A stretch of DNA of 64,000 bases from Bugula neritina. Its lineage: Eukaryota; Bryozoa; Gymnolaemata; Cheilostomatida; Bugulidae. The first letter of the stretch is position 1, and each line of letters begins with the position of its first letter. The position numbers and the translations under genes are program-made. Of this stretch, positions 1 through 13,800 are shown one piece after another. The stretch covers positions 27,416,504 through 27,480,503 of the forward strand of contig OZ037765.1 in NCBI GenBank assembly GCA_964035545.1, written 5' to 3'. A model generated the notes under the pieces. The model ran no database searches. It was given only the letters and a program-made list of their open reading frames with translations, and was not told the origin of the DNA.

Positions 1-1660
1 TTTATTTCATAGTCCAACAACTTATCATGCTAACAAATTTTGCTGGAACACTTTTAGGGGGGGGGGGAGGCTGCATCAACTGGATCATGATTTTACTCTA
101 ACAGAACCCAACACAATTGTTATTGTCCTAATGTGTTTAAACATAAAACCTCAAAATTCAAAAAGTAAACCTAAATACTATATTTGGGGTATTATACAAG
201 TTATATTGTGTTATACTGTATAATGTGTGAGAAAATAAAAATTTGTCATTCTATCCATATACATGGGTGTTTCACGAATCCAAAATACCTTACAAACAAT
301 AGGAGATACTGACTTGGTAAAAACCACATGTTTTTGAAAACAATACACAATAAGCTTTTCAGTGCATAATACAATATGATATAACATATTATAGCTCTTA
401 TAGTTTGTGCTCATGATTTATGCATCTATTCCCCAAACCTCAGAATGGTATTTTAGTCTCTAAATGGCTTAGTATAGAGCATTTCACTTTTTAAAATCTC
501 AAGATGTTTCAATTTTAAATGAATTCACAATTTGGGGAAAGTAGTAGAAAAAAAAATTATCTAACTCACTTAATTACACTATGCAGGTTTTGCCTAGCCA
601 GAATGTAATGCAAATATATAAATTAGCTGATATTATATTTCCACAGATATTTGACTGATTGTTATAGGTTTTATAGAAGCACTTGTGATATGGCCGTCTT
701 ACTACATTGCTATTTTATAGCTTTTTATTACCAATGCTCAAGTGCTTTGTTAGGTTGTCACTTTATGGCTGCTTTATTTCATGGGTAGACAACTTCTTGG
801 ATAATATAAGTTGGGTCTATAAGACCCACTAATAATATTATTATGTTCTAATTCAAAAGAAATAGCAATTTTACTGACTTTTTATTGATTTGTTTTTATA
901 TCTTTTAACAAATCAAATAAACAAATGTTGTGCCAACTAAGTCTATTCATATAACTTTTAACAGCAAACACCATCAGTTTTTGATTGCACTTTTACAACT
1001 GTGGAAACATTAATGCTACTATACAATTTCACTTATGTCACTGCATGCATTATGATTATAATGTAAATATTTTTATTTGGTTATATCTGTACAAATATTA
1101 TTTTTTTAATTTGCTGAACCCCCACCCCCATTTAATTAACTCACATAATAGTGGTTCTTATATATAAAACTACTTTGTCTTGATACAAATACATCTCAAC
1201 AGATATAGGTGTACATAGTTAGTTATGTTTATATTAAACTATTTTTACACTCCAATAGGGGAGTAACATATGAAATAGCGTAATATGTTCGTTTTACTTC
1301 ACTTGCTGTGGATCTGCCATTCATTTCATAGTAAGAAGAGGAGAAGAAGGCATCTCTATTCCACTTTAGCTGTAATCAACTTTACTTTTAGCTGACTATA
1401 TACTTACTGATCCAGTATAATGGCCAATAGCTGGTGTTCCTGTGTGCACAATTTTATGCATACATCTACAATCACTACTTTTTAGTTGAAAGTTTGTCCA
1501 ACAGCAAAGTATAGCATACTAGTAATCCAGCTATAATTATAGCTTGTAAGTTCCAAATTTCAAATAATCTTAGAAAAATTAAATTCAAATATACAACATC
1601 TGACTTTAGTATTCTATAAAAAAATATTAGTTTGTGGTAATTGAGCTGAGCAAAACAAAA

Positions 1661-1763
1661 TTATATATATATATATATATATACCGTATATATTATATAT
1701 ATATATATACCGTATATATTATATATATATATATATATATACCGTATATATTATATATATAAT
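1661..1763. repeat. AT-rich tandem repeat with CCGTATATATTATAT core
   Basis: (TA)n runs are broken three times by the same short core, ataccgtatatattatat, at intervals of roughly 30-40 bases. This is a small minisatellite built on a TA microsatellite. Confidence 0.85.
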
Positions 1764-2526
1764 AGTAGTAGGTAAAAGACTGTTCCCTATAGAGTAAAAA
1801 TACCAAAAATAACCTAACAAAATGAAATTTCAGTTTTAAGCTTCAAGCTATTTAAGCTATGATATTGAAAACTGCTAAAGACAATTCAATTATTACTCCA
1901 ATCATTTCTCTGAGCAATAATTGCAAATTTATATCCTATCATTAATTGGATTCAACATAACTTTAGCATTGAGAGTGCTCAATATGATATTAATGACAAT
2001 TGAGAGAAGTAATGTAGCTGTAATATATGATTTATTGCTGTTTCTGACATATTGCTGTTGATTCTACTTGCAGAGCTGGTATTCTATTGCACCTTTAATA
2101 CCTGTGAACTAACTTTTGTGAACTACATACATAGTACAAATCTAAGAAATCTGACAGTGTAACTAAGAATTATGCATAATATGCATAAAATATAACAGAA
2201 AGTTGGTAATTTTAGCTATATATGTTTGATACATGACACAATTTGAATAGTTACACTATTCTTTTAATTATTCCTTCATGAACATTTTAGAAAGTTGCTT
2301 TTAGCATTCTCATGGAACATGAAGAAAATACTGAAGAGTGTAGGTGCAAGAACATATAGCCCTGCTTGATAGCTTTTTAGCTCCTTCGTAATGTTGATAA
2401 CTGTTTTAGTACAGTTAAACTTATTCTGAATTTCACAGAGGTGCTTCCTTCAAATGTAATGTTGTTATATAACTTTCTATCTAAATCTAGAAAAAGCAGC
2501 TCCAGACCCTTACCAGCACTGAGCTG

Positions 2527-2639
<113 letters not shown>

Positions 2640-2889
2640 AGTTCAATGCTTACCAGTGCGAAGTTTTATTACAAGAGATAATAACTCTTAATTTATTCAA
2701 TATGTAGTACCTCTCTATCGGCATATACAAGATCGGCATATCTCATTTTACTACTGTGCAGTATATCTTATAAACACGAATGATATCGGAGGCTACTTCA
2801 CTGGAAGGCAAATAAATCAAATTATCTATTATCTGTACGTAAGTTGAGTGACCTGAACCTCATTTCGGTTTCCCAGTCTTGATTAGATA

Positions 2890-3600
2890 ATAGGCTCATT
2901 ACTCATTAGTCATAATGATTATGATTATTATTTCTCGTTTTGAATTTTACTTTCATCATAACCATAGTCATTCCGTCATTCGACAATAATCATTATTATA
3001 ATTATTTTAACCACTACGGCTACCGATCAGTACGACTCAGTATGAGTATGACTATCGCTATCACTATGAGTAACAGACACCCACACAGTATCATTATGAT
3101 TATCATTATGATAAAGTGATTATCATTAGGATTATCATTATCATTAAGAGTAATAACTGTTTTTTCTGTAGTATTTACTTTTAGTTTGATATATTTATAG
3201 TTGAATTGAAATTATAATAATCAAATTTAATACTATTAGTATTACTATTAGTGTATTACTATTAGACTTAGTATTACTATTAGTATTAGTCGAGTATTAA
3301 TAATAATTTAATTTTATTAATTGTTGATATAAATTAAATTAAAATAAAAATATGCATTAAATTTAATGATTATTGTTTGTTATATATTCGTATTGATATT
3401 CAATTTTATGTTTATACTTAATTTTATTTTTCAATTCGTAGTTTGTCTTTGAGTGTGAATACATATTAGACATTAGTCTTTAAGTTTATTTATTACTATT
3501 ACAATTAGTATTACTATTAGTATTACTATTGCTATTAGTACTGTAGTACTATACATTACTTACTAATAGTAATAATATGAGCGGCAGGCATGATCATACT
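2890..3600. repeat. degenerate ATT/ACT/CAT trinucleotide mosaic
   Basis: Long stretch built from imperfect trimers and hexamers (attatt, attact, attagt, atcatt) without a fixed period. The same style recurs at 19.4-20.9 kb and 27.2-29.1 kb, always in spacers between genes. No coding potential. Confidence 0.7.
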
Positions 3601-6451
3601 CATGGCCATTTTTACTGTAACTGCTATTCATACTTGATTGTGATATTGATAGGCTGATATTCATATTGTACATGTAATGCTGTCAAACCAACAGTAAATA
3701 TGGTGTACTCTATACCGCTAAGCAAATTGATTTTGTCAGGATTTAGCTTCTACTTAATGTAAATCATTTTTACCTACAATACCTGTAATAGTTGTTAGAA
3801 TATACACTGAATATACAATAAAATTTTTAATTCCAATATTTGTATTGGTTCAGAATAAAATTAACTTTTTACTTTAGAACAAGTAAAAAGCTAGCCAAGC
3901 TTCATTATGTTTACAATAAAATGCAATCATTAACATATGAATTATATATTAACCTGGTTCTAGTTTTCAATTCATGGTAACTTTGACATATTCTGAGGGT
4001 CAACTTCATGACTGTTGACTTACATAAACTTCATTGAATGAGCTGGTTTGCTAAAATTATTGATCTAACTTATTCAAGTAATTAACTTGATTTCAAGTTT
4101 TAAAATTCAACCATATAAGTTTCTAAACTTTCTTAATCTTTTTATCATTTATAGCAAACTTTTAGACTTTTATCATCTGCAAATTGCATTTTAAATGGTT
4201 TAGTAGCTAATGGTGGTATAAATTAGCCATTTAATTCTGTGTTTATTAATTTCAACCATCAATATATATTTAATGTAGTTAAAACCAAACTTACCTATTT
4301 AATTGTTTAGCTAAGCATGTAAATACTTCCCCATCTATTTCTATTATAAGTATTGGCTTGTCTTGAAAACTAACATTTGTGGTCAGCCCTGATTAATTAA
4401 AATTGATTAGGTTCACTGTTTGACTTGCTTGGTTTATGACTTGAATTTTTCAGTAATATCACATGATTTTTATCACCATGATTTCTTATTATCTCGGCTA
4501 AATTCTTTGTTATATTAACATTACAAAGTAGTTTTATAATCATATTTTACTGTTACATTCATTCTTTCTTTTTACAATTTACATAATAGGTGCAATAAAT
4601 AGTTGCATAGTTCGAATGAATGTGATCATTTTTTATTTATGTCATTTACTACTGTTAATATTACTTTAGTATATTTTATGTAGCAATAAATATGATAATA
4701 ATTTACTATGTCATGTATAACAGCTGACAGTTGCTATGGTATGTTACATGTGGACATGTATCAAGTTACATATAAAATAGTATAATGGAAATTGTGCTTC
4801 TATCAGTTGACTGTTTGCTCATGACAAAGGCATTGTAATTGTAATATAATTATGTTTCAAAGATGTTGAGTTATTTCTCACATATCTTATCATACTGCTA
4901 AGTACTTAACCTACCATAAAAATTTGTCTATCTTGTGATTTACATCTAATTCTGTTAGCTTTTTCACTATGAGCATAACTTCATTAAACTAGCACTAGTC
5001 AATTCTATAATTGTTTTTTGGGAAAAACCAAGCGTGTGAACCATGATTTTGTCTGCCTTCACTGTGGTAATAAAATATTTTCTATTAATAGTAGCATTGT
5101 TAGTAATTCCTTCAATCTCTGAATTGTCTTTTAATCTTAAGCCATTGCCTTTAGTTTATGGAAATCCTTTACATGAAAGTATTTGTACCAATCAGTTAGT
5201 CCTATGCATACCATATTTTTAAGTCACATTACGTTCAAATTTTATATTTGATAAAAATAGCACTAATTTATTGTTACTGCTATTATATGGGCTTGCACAT
5301 CTGTATTGTCTAGCACAATCTATGAGAATACTAAACATACTTCCTACAAACAATAGAGCAGCCAATCTACATGTTGGTACCTTGTATTGCATTTGGAAAC
5401 TGCTGAGGAAGTACGTAACAAATTGTCTCTCTTCTCTGTAAAATCTGACAAGTGCCTACAAGCTATTTGATATAATCTTTCTGTTTTATTGTTCTTATCT
5501 TAGTTGATGCACTATAACACTATTTATACTACAACTAAGTGTGTTGAAGTGTTTTTCACCTTAAACAATTTAGCTGAAAGCTACTATTAACTCCGTTTCA
5601 TCATAAATATTTGATGGTTATAATACAAATTTGTCTTTAGTTATTTATCCAGGTTTATCCATTGGTCCTTTTTTCTTTGGTTATCCAAGTTGGTGCAGTT
5701 GATGTATTAACAATTTTATAAAATATTAAAGAGAGTCGAAGGTGGGGGGAGTGGGGAGACATAGACAGTCAAGAAGGAGTGATTTCTTCAAACTATGACT
5801 CTTGCTGTAAACCCTAAAGCACACGATTTAATTTTTAAAAATCTCTGAGATTTCAAAGGCAACAAATCTGAGGAAACACTTCAATACAAAGTCTCTACTC
5901 TCACTCATCACCCTGGCTTTTAGTATCCTGATTCTAGTCACATGATTGTGCGCCAACTATTACCAGTAATGTGGAAATGTTTGTGATGATTAGTCACCAA
6001 AGGTTCTCATTCACCTCATACACCCTATGGATAGCCTCATAACTTTGTGAAATGTTTTCTATTGAAATATGGTTTCATCTCATTTATAACTATTAAATAT
6101 CTTCCTAGTCTGTATGTATACATAGTACAATGAAGTCTGATCAGTGTTAAACTTGCATTCATTGCTAAAACAATAGCTACCAAAGTAACTCAGTGTAATG
6201 TATATCAGTTAACAAACATAATTTTATACTCCTAATTTTAGGCTTTCTTCGGTCACAATTTCTTTATTAGCTCTTGTATTTTATTTATATTGAGAATCAT
6301 TTTAATAAATAGTAATCTCTTTACCTCTTGCTCTGAACATGAATTCTTATATTTGCTAGTTCTCAGGTTATACTTCTAATGCAATTAATTGTTTTAGCTT
6401 TCAGCAGTATCTCTTCCATTTACACTCTAAGCTTGATGCTTTTATCTCACG

Positions 6452-9400
6452 ATGGCCAGGGAGCAAGGCAGGAGAAAAGTTAAAGACCAAACTGAAGTCA
6501 GCTGCTGTATAAAATATCTGCTCTTTTCATTCAATGTGTTCTTCTGGGTAAGTGGTTACAGACATCATGTATTCTGTAAGGATAATATATCTATGAGCTT
6601 GTTTCATCACTTTATAATGACTCATTTAGTGCGCACATATATTCATATCCAATAACTACTACGCCCTTGTGCAAATGGCTTGATTGTAGTTAGATGATAA
6701 CCATAATTATAGCACGCTGTAGCTTTGTATAACCAACTACTTATGGTTTATGGATAACATATTTGTTTTAATTAATGATACTAATGAATCTATACATTAA
6801 TATTTTGGGGTATAATTACCAAATATAAAATGCACTTTATAATGAATTCCAGAAAAGAAGTTAAGACACTGGCTTTTAAAATCTTAGGCTCAACAATCTC
6901 AATCACATCAATTTGCCAATTAGATATTTATTTTATGCTATATAGTAGTCTGTAGAAGATTTTGTTGGTTTTAACATGATCGGTCTATTTGAGGAGATTT
7001 TAATTAAAATCTAAAGCTCAAGAATTAAAAGAAGTAATTATAAGTGATATTTAATTTGCTGGCTGTGTGAGACATTGTACTTTCACTTACTGTGAACCTA
7101 ATCAAACAAGCCTTAATTTCTTCGGAAGGTGTAGTTTGTTTACATAGTTGGTGACAATATCCTGTGTGTGAATAAATAAGATATTGTGAAAAATAATGTA
7201 GTGCGATATCAATATTTTTTGCTAATTATGCAATAAATTTTGCTTGACAGTTTTCGAATAAAAATGGATTAAAAGAACTCAAAACAGCATGAATTTGAAC
7301 TACAAAGAACTTGGCTAAGGCATAAATTGCTACAGACATGCTAGCAAGTATTCGTTTATTTTGAAGCTTGTTGGCCTTGGCCTCTTGGCTATTGGTGTGT
7401 GGGCATGGTATGAGAAGCAGATGTTTAAGAATATTGGACAACTGACTACATTCTTTGTGGATCCTGGTCTGATATTCATCATTGTTGGGACAGTAATATT
7501 CATCATTGGCTTTGCTGGCAGTGTGGGCGCTCTAAGGGAAAACACTTGCCTGCTCATGTTTGTATGTGTTTTCATTGTTTTTGATCAATCATAAACTGCC
7601 AATACATGCATTTTAGTGCATGTTATGTGAATACTTTGAGTCTAAACTGTTTTATACTCTTCTTGCAATATCCTACCAGCAATTTTACTAAATCTTCCGT
7701 AATATTGAAATATTGAAATATTTAGTACATAGCCAAACAATCTGGTTTATGTTCAGGCAGTAATTAAAAATAGGCACTTTGTCGTAGCGAAATGATACTC
7801 AGCACTCATAATGAGAAAGCTCTAAATGTTTTTTTTTCCTTTTTATAATTCTTGTCAGTTTATATTTGTTATTCCATATACAATTCTTATGACCAAAAGC
7901 TATTCTTGAGAAAGAAAATTGTGCAAATAACCTTCTATCTCAAATTTGATTTTTGTATTTGTAGTTCATTGCCTGCCTTGTAGTCATACTTCTAGCCCAG
8001 GTTACCATTGCAGTACTACTATTTGTCTACAAAGATTTTGTAAGTTTATTTCATCTCATTCCCTTGCAACACACTGATTCATGTTTTTTTTTTCAAAAAA
8101 GTGGTCAAGATAACTCTTCTATAGTGCATATCATGAGTAGGTTATCAGTTTGATAATTTCTGATTATTAGTGAGACCTCCTTCTGTTATCTCCGTTTTAC
8201 GTACATCCATATACATACTTTCTCACATTTAGAACTAAGTTTGACAAATTTAGATAGATAACATATAAAAATATGATCGCATTTTGATAACTTGGAAATT
8301 TCACCACACAATTGATAAATTAAAACAGTACTGCCTAATATGACTAATTATTTATTGATTTTCATTAGAGTTTCTTTTATTTCTACTATTTTGTTGCAAA
8401 GGTTGAACAGAAAGTTGTTACAGCATTAAAGTCGTATATCGGCAGATATAGAGATGACGATGACTTGCAGAATCTCATAGACTGGGTACAAGACACGTGG
8501 GTAAGTGTTTATACTAATTAATATATAACATACATGGCTTTTATATTACACATGAGCGTGGGTTCCTGCTTTGTCTATGTAGATATCAGACAAAATATGT
8601 ACTTTTGATAATGTTGGCTGTCCTTTGCATGTTTTAGTTACATTGCTGTGCAGTTACATCACCTGATGACTGGGATATAAATGTTTATTTCAACTGCACA
8701 TCTTCTCCCAGCAGAGAGCAATGTGGTGTTCCATTTTCATGTTGCATACCAGATGTAAGTTGAAAGCAATCTTGTTATTTTGCATTACTTTAATAGTAGA
8801 GGTGATATACAGTATGTGATATTATTGTAAGTTAGTAGTATTTCTCAATTTATTTAAAATTACATAAATTTAAAAAAATACTGCTCAAATTGATGTACCA
8901 TTGTTTAATTTCCGGTGTCAATAATCTTCCAATTTTATTTTAGTCGGCTGCCATTATCAATTTACAGTGTGGCTATGATGTTCGACTTCCTGAAAGAGTA
9001 AGTCAGTTTTACAATGACTAAAGAAATTGCAATTATAATAACAGCTGATATTTAATAATGAATAGTTTATTTTCTTTGGTATTAAATATGGAGCTGTATA
9101 ATTATCTTGATTTGAATTATTATTTATTAATGACGATACTATTACAGAGAAGCAGCTGGGCTGAATACATATATGTAGATGGCTGCATTGATGCTTTTAA
9201 CAAATGGGTGAATGCCAACATGATTCCAGTGGCAGCAACAGCTGTTGGTATAGCTGTAATTGAAGTAAGTAGACTATTGACAATGTATACCAGACTGGCA
9301 TTTGTGTATGTTTGTAAAAAAAGTGTTTCTTTACTTTACTGCAGTGTGCATTCAATTTTATGAACTAAAAGGTGGCAACATGTACCACATCCCATTGAAG

Positions 9401-9807
9401 TGATTAGCAGCATGTACGAGAATAATGTATTTCTTAGATCATTGGAGTGATTCTGGCATATCGGTTGAAAATTCAAATTCATCGTGATGATATTATGAGA
9501 GCTAGATACCGAAAACTTGCACGATAGTTTGCACAATTGTCCTCACCATGGTACAGTTTTTGGAGTGTGCTGTGATTTTTATCCCCGAATTTTCAAGTTT
9601 GATTGCTATTGCTTGGGCTTTTAGAAAAAAGGGATTTCCTTTCCAACAGTTTGACAAATAGTGGTTCGATAGTTGTTTATGGGTAAAATAATTCAATCAC
9701 CCAGCATTGAATATTTTATTTTGTTTCAGATAATTGGCGTATGTTTTGCTCATCAACTTCGCCAAGATATATTTGCTCAAAAAGCTAAATGGAGAAGAAG
9801 ACGATGA
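6452..9807 (+). CDS. TspanC8-type tetraspanin (TSPAN5/14/17/33 group), 8 exons plus an alternative last exon
   Basis: Four-pass membrane protein. TspanC8 members bind ADAM10 and control its exit from the ER and its substrate choice. Exons: 6452-6547, 7367-7561, 7965-8039, 8402-8500, 8638-8754, 8944-8997, 9148-9264, then either 9438-9527 or 9730-9807; all junctions are phase 0 and flanked by gt..ag. The protein is 280 or 276 aa. TM1 includes FNVFFW, TM2 runs from VDPGLIF, followed by GALREN; TM3 is exon 3 and TM4 spans exons 7/8. The large loop carries exactly eight cysteines (158, 159, 175, 184, 190, 191, 203, 225), the TspanC8 signature, with YRDD-DLQNLID, YFNC and VPFSCC motifs and an NCT sequon at 174. 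Oddity: the usual CCG is CCA. Which vertebrate paralogue it matches best is undecided; VDP and GCID favour TSPAN33, CGVPFSCC favours TSPAN5/14. Confidence 0.93.
9438..9527 (+). CDS. alternative terminal exon A of the tetraspanin
   Basis: Preceded by a good acceptor (tttcttag), it opens in phase 0 with IIGV and encodes the end of TM4 plus a 29-residue tail ending RKLAR and a stop. The exon at 9730-9807 also starts IIGV in phase 0 after tttgtttcag, but encodes a different 25-residue tail ending WRRRR. Each can join the exon ending at 9264. The two are therefore an alternative pair: exon A acts as a stop-containing cassette, and skipping it gives tail B. Tail A carries RDDIMRARYRK; tail B is shorter and strongly basic. 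Confidence 0.8.
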   Translation: MIGVILAYRLKIQIHRDDIMRARYRKLAR

Positions 9808-9914
9808 ATAAGTACTACATTTATACCCTTCAGTGTGCCATGGATTTTCTGTGGATCTCACTGTGAACCATTACAAGAAAAGGTTGCATCTTTTGTTGAC
9901 AATCTTGTCTTATA

Positions 9915-9920
9915 TTTATT
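9915..9920 (-). other. candidate poly(A) signal AATAAA for CNBD2-like gene
   Basis: TTTATT on the plus strand, i.e. AATAAA on the minus strand, 104 bases beyond the CNBD2-like stop codon. If used, the transcript would end close to, and possibly overlap, the 3' end of the convergent tetraspanin. Confidence 0.4.
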
Positions 9921-10023
9921 TTTATAAATTTAATATTTTGTAATTTTTAAAACATTTTTATAACACCCATTACAATATCTGGTATTTCAAATTCATTCAA
10001 TATTACAGCTTTGTTATAAAAGG

Positions 10024-10840
10024 TTACAAATTCATTACTCTCTGCACATTTTCAGCATAATGTTGACTCTTGAATCTGATCCATTTCAAGTGATCTGTCA
10101 ATTTCATCTGCAGCTGTTCTTCAGTAGGGTAAGGAAACTCCTAAAATATGACAGTGTAACTAATATAAGGCTTCAAACAGAAGAAGACTGAATAGCTGAA
10201 CTATTTACATAGTATCGAAATAACAATTTAGTTAGAAGTTAGAAAAAGCCCATTATCAAGTTCCAGAGCGACCAGTGGTAGAAATAATTACATTATTTTA
10301 TTGGCAAGTAAATGTTTGGCAACCATGTTTAGTCAGGTTAGGTACACAGCTCATGTTCGTCATGCGTAAGCTCAATTACAGTCAAGTTTATAATACAACT
10401 AAATTACCTTCTCTTTTAATTGGGTCAGCATTTTCTCACTGCAATGCTTGAAGAAAAACTGTTTGGACAACAACAAACAATCTGCACCATTACTGACCAA
10501 TGACACGCTTGGCTGATTTTCAAACACAGTGGAAGATAGGCCCTAAAAAGCAACAAATATCTTCAACAGATGAGAATAAGACATGTCTCTTCGTAGGATT
10601 TTATGTTAATTGAAACATAGCACTTTCATATTTGTTTATGTTATTTAATCTGTTGTATTAATTAAGTTAGATGAACTCACAAAGTATTGGCCTTTTTCCA
10701 GTACTGCAATTTTTATGTAAGTAGGGTAGCCATTACGCTCTGTTTCTTCATCTGTAATATGATTGAAAGAACTATCGTCAGCATCAGGAGATGGAGCGTC
10801 TAGTTTCCGTCTCTCTACCAGTGGAGGAAGCTGTTCCTTT

Positions 10841-10884
<44 letters not shown>

Positions 10885-13800
10885 ATATATATTTATTACA
10901 TTACTATTACAAGATATGAGAATTAAACTGAGAATACAGCAATTTCGTAACTAACCTTCACATCAGTAGTACTTTTCTTGGAGTTGTCTTCTGATGAACA
11001 ATGAGTAGAGTTTAATGTTGCACCAGAGGCTTGATTTATCTAAAAAATTATGCCATGAATAATTAGTCAAAATGCTACCATGCAAAAGCATTTAAAAAGG
11101 TAATTCGTTTTTACCACACAATCAAGACTAAGCAAATGAATCTCACCTTGCAAATAATAGTAGTTGGCAAACCTGTAACAGAACCACCTTGTGTATGCAC
11201 GTTTGATTTGGCAAGCTTGTTTGCTTTGAAGTTATACTTAGATGACTTGCCGAAGGACTGGTTTGCAGCAAATTCTAGGAAGCGGTTCAATTCCCCTGTG
11301 ATTAAATGATAGGTTGTTAGCTTTTACTTATTATTCACCAGGGTTGGGGTAATTGTAATTGGTTGTAATTAATTACATTTTTTCAAGTAATTGAATGTAA
11401 TTTGTAATTGATATATAAAAATGTAATTGTAATTAATTCCATTAGCAATGTAATTGAATTTTACAATTACTTTATAATTACATAACAATTACTTCAAATT
11501 TTTAAATATTAATAAAATTCCTATCTTTCCAGTCTGCCTACTGTTCAATAAAAAGTATAGATTAATTTCATGTCATATTTATCACCCTATTGGTTACTGT
11601 TGAAAACAAAGGTTTTCCGTTGTCAAAACTGCCCTTGATAGTTGGACCCCAAAAGGGAGATTATATAACTTTTATTGGTATCTTGTGAGAACAAAAGTAA
11701 TTGTAATTAATTACATTGCCATGTAATTGTAATTAATTACATTTATTATAACTGTAATTATAATTGTAATTGACAAATTCTCGTGTAATTTTAATTGTAA
11801 TTAATTACATTCATATGTAATTGACCCCAACCCTGTTATTCACATTATTTTACAGTTCAGTGATCAACCAGATTTAGCTCACCTTCTTTATATTTTTGAA
11901 GAGAATTAAATGACTTGTTGTCTTTCAGTTTCTTTATAACCATCAAGCTTCCCTACAAAAGGCTACAGATTGTAAATTCAGAACCTTAGAATATAGCGGG
12001 CAAGTATTTCAGTATAGTGAGCATCCAGGTGCACTTGTATGTATAGTAACTTCTGAGTAGTTTCAACTTGCAACAATATTATCCCAACAAAATGGTAGAG
12101 TACCTAAGAACCTTAGTAGCCATGTCATCAAACCATAAACAGTGGTTTTCTTATGTAGATAAAGCTAATACTAGTCCATTATGGTGCATAAAATTACTCA
12201 GATTCCTAACTACTAATTAAATATAACGCATCTCAACAGGGTGTCAGCTGGTGGTGTAAAGCTCCAACACTGGGCATATATATTGCAAACTTACAGATTT
12301 AACAATGTATATCCACTGAGCTACATTACTGTTGGCCACTAGAACCTTTCCTTTTCTGCAAAACAAAAATTGAATTAAAAAGTGCAATTGGTTTCGAAGC
12401 CACTTACAAGAGGGACTGTGCATTGCTCTGAGGATGTAGGATACAATTACAGACTACTAATATTTGATTGTTTTAACCAAACGAGAACCTATTAATTTAC
12501 ACTTTATATATGGAGAGCTTAATGAATTGGAGTAGATTAATTAAAAGTGCTTTCAGCATGGAAATATGACCTAAATGCTTTCTAAGGCTACTATCATTAC
12601 TGCAGAAACTTGGCTAGTTAAGCTTATATTTAGTCTGCCCAGTTAGTTCTTGGTGTTAGGAGATTAAAAATATGGTTGTAATGTTGGTGATGAAATACAA
12701 TAACACATACATCTATGCCATAAGGATATTCTCCTAGAAAATGTACTCTATTACCTAAAGTGATGAAACATGATGGCTTGAGAGTTAGTCTGTAGCAGCT
12801 CCATTGGGAAGTTATTTAAAAAATAGAGAGTGCTAAGGAAGTTAATGATGTGAGGGTCTCTGATTGGAGCATCCCAGCCACAAATGTAGATGGAAGCCAG
12901 ATCAGAAGCATCCAAACAGAGCAATTCCGTGGTAGATCTACTTATCACTGTAGCAGATCTGTAAGCCTTTTTGAATACAGCTTGCTCCTACCAATAGAGC
13001 AATTTTACATTCACAGAGGCTTCATTAAGCTCAACGAATATTATTACTGTGATTATTCATATATTTTAATTTCTTTTTTAATTACAAGTTCACACTTTTT
13101 TCTAACCAATATTAAATTTACAAAGTTCAAATTTATATTAAAGCTGCAAAGTAAAGTCTATCCTTGGCTACATTAGGTGCCACCAGCTATGCTATCAATC
13201 CTATATTATACTACATACTCCAAACTCCATGCCTCTTTGCAGCATGCATTTGGTTTGAGAAGACCTCATAACTTCATTCCATTCTGTTATTACCACAGTA
13301 CCAGAGAGTATAAAGTAGAAATTGTATGCTCTTTGCCCTTCACGTATTATGACTCTGTTTGGTTCAACTCTGTATAAAACAATTTAGTTGGTCTCAGTAG
13401 CAGCTGAGCATACAATTTAGCATTTATGAGGCATCTAGAGATTGTTGCTTTCAGGAAGGTTAAAACCGCAATGCCATCAAACCAACTTGCAGCATAGACT
13501 ATGTCATGGTTGAGTAGAAAGAGCATTGAAAATGGGTTTTATTCGAGGGTGGAGGGGCCGAGACATATTGACAAAACTATAGATGGTGAGCATGTGGCAA
13601 ATATTATCACTACCTTTGGTACCAGCCAAGTTTACACATTTCTCTCTGCATTGGAGTTGGATACTCGGAAAATGAGGATATTTCACGGAGAGCTGTTACA
13701 ACTACTTGCAAGTCCTTCTCTGTTTTCAAGTTTACAGGAAGAGATAAAATCCGCCTGACTTCCCGGTGTACACTGACCTAAATGCATTTGATAAGTACTT

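Noticed and set aside
13501-13758. 85-codon plus-strand frame that looks like a protein
   Set aside because: Shadow of the CNBD2-like exon 13614-13777 on the minus strand, which fits phase and family.
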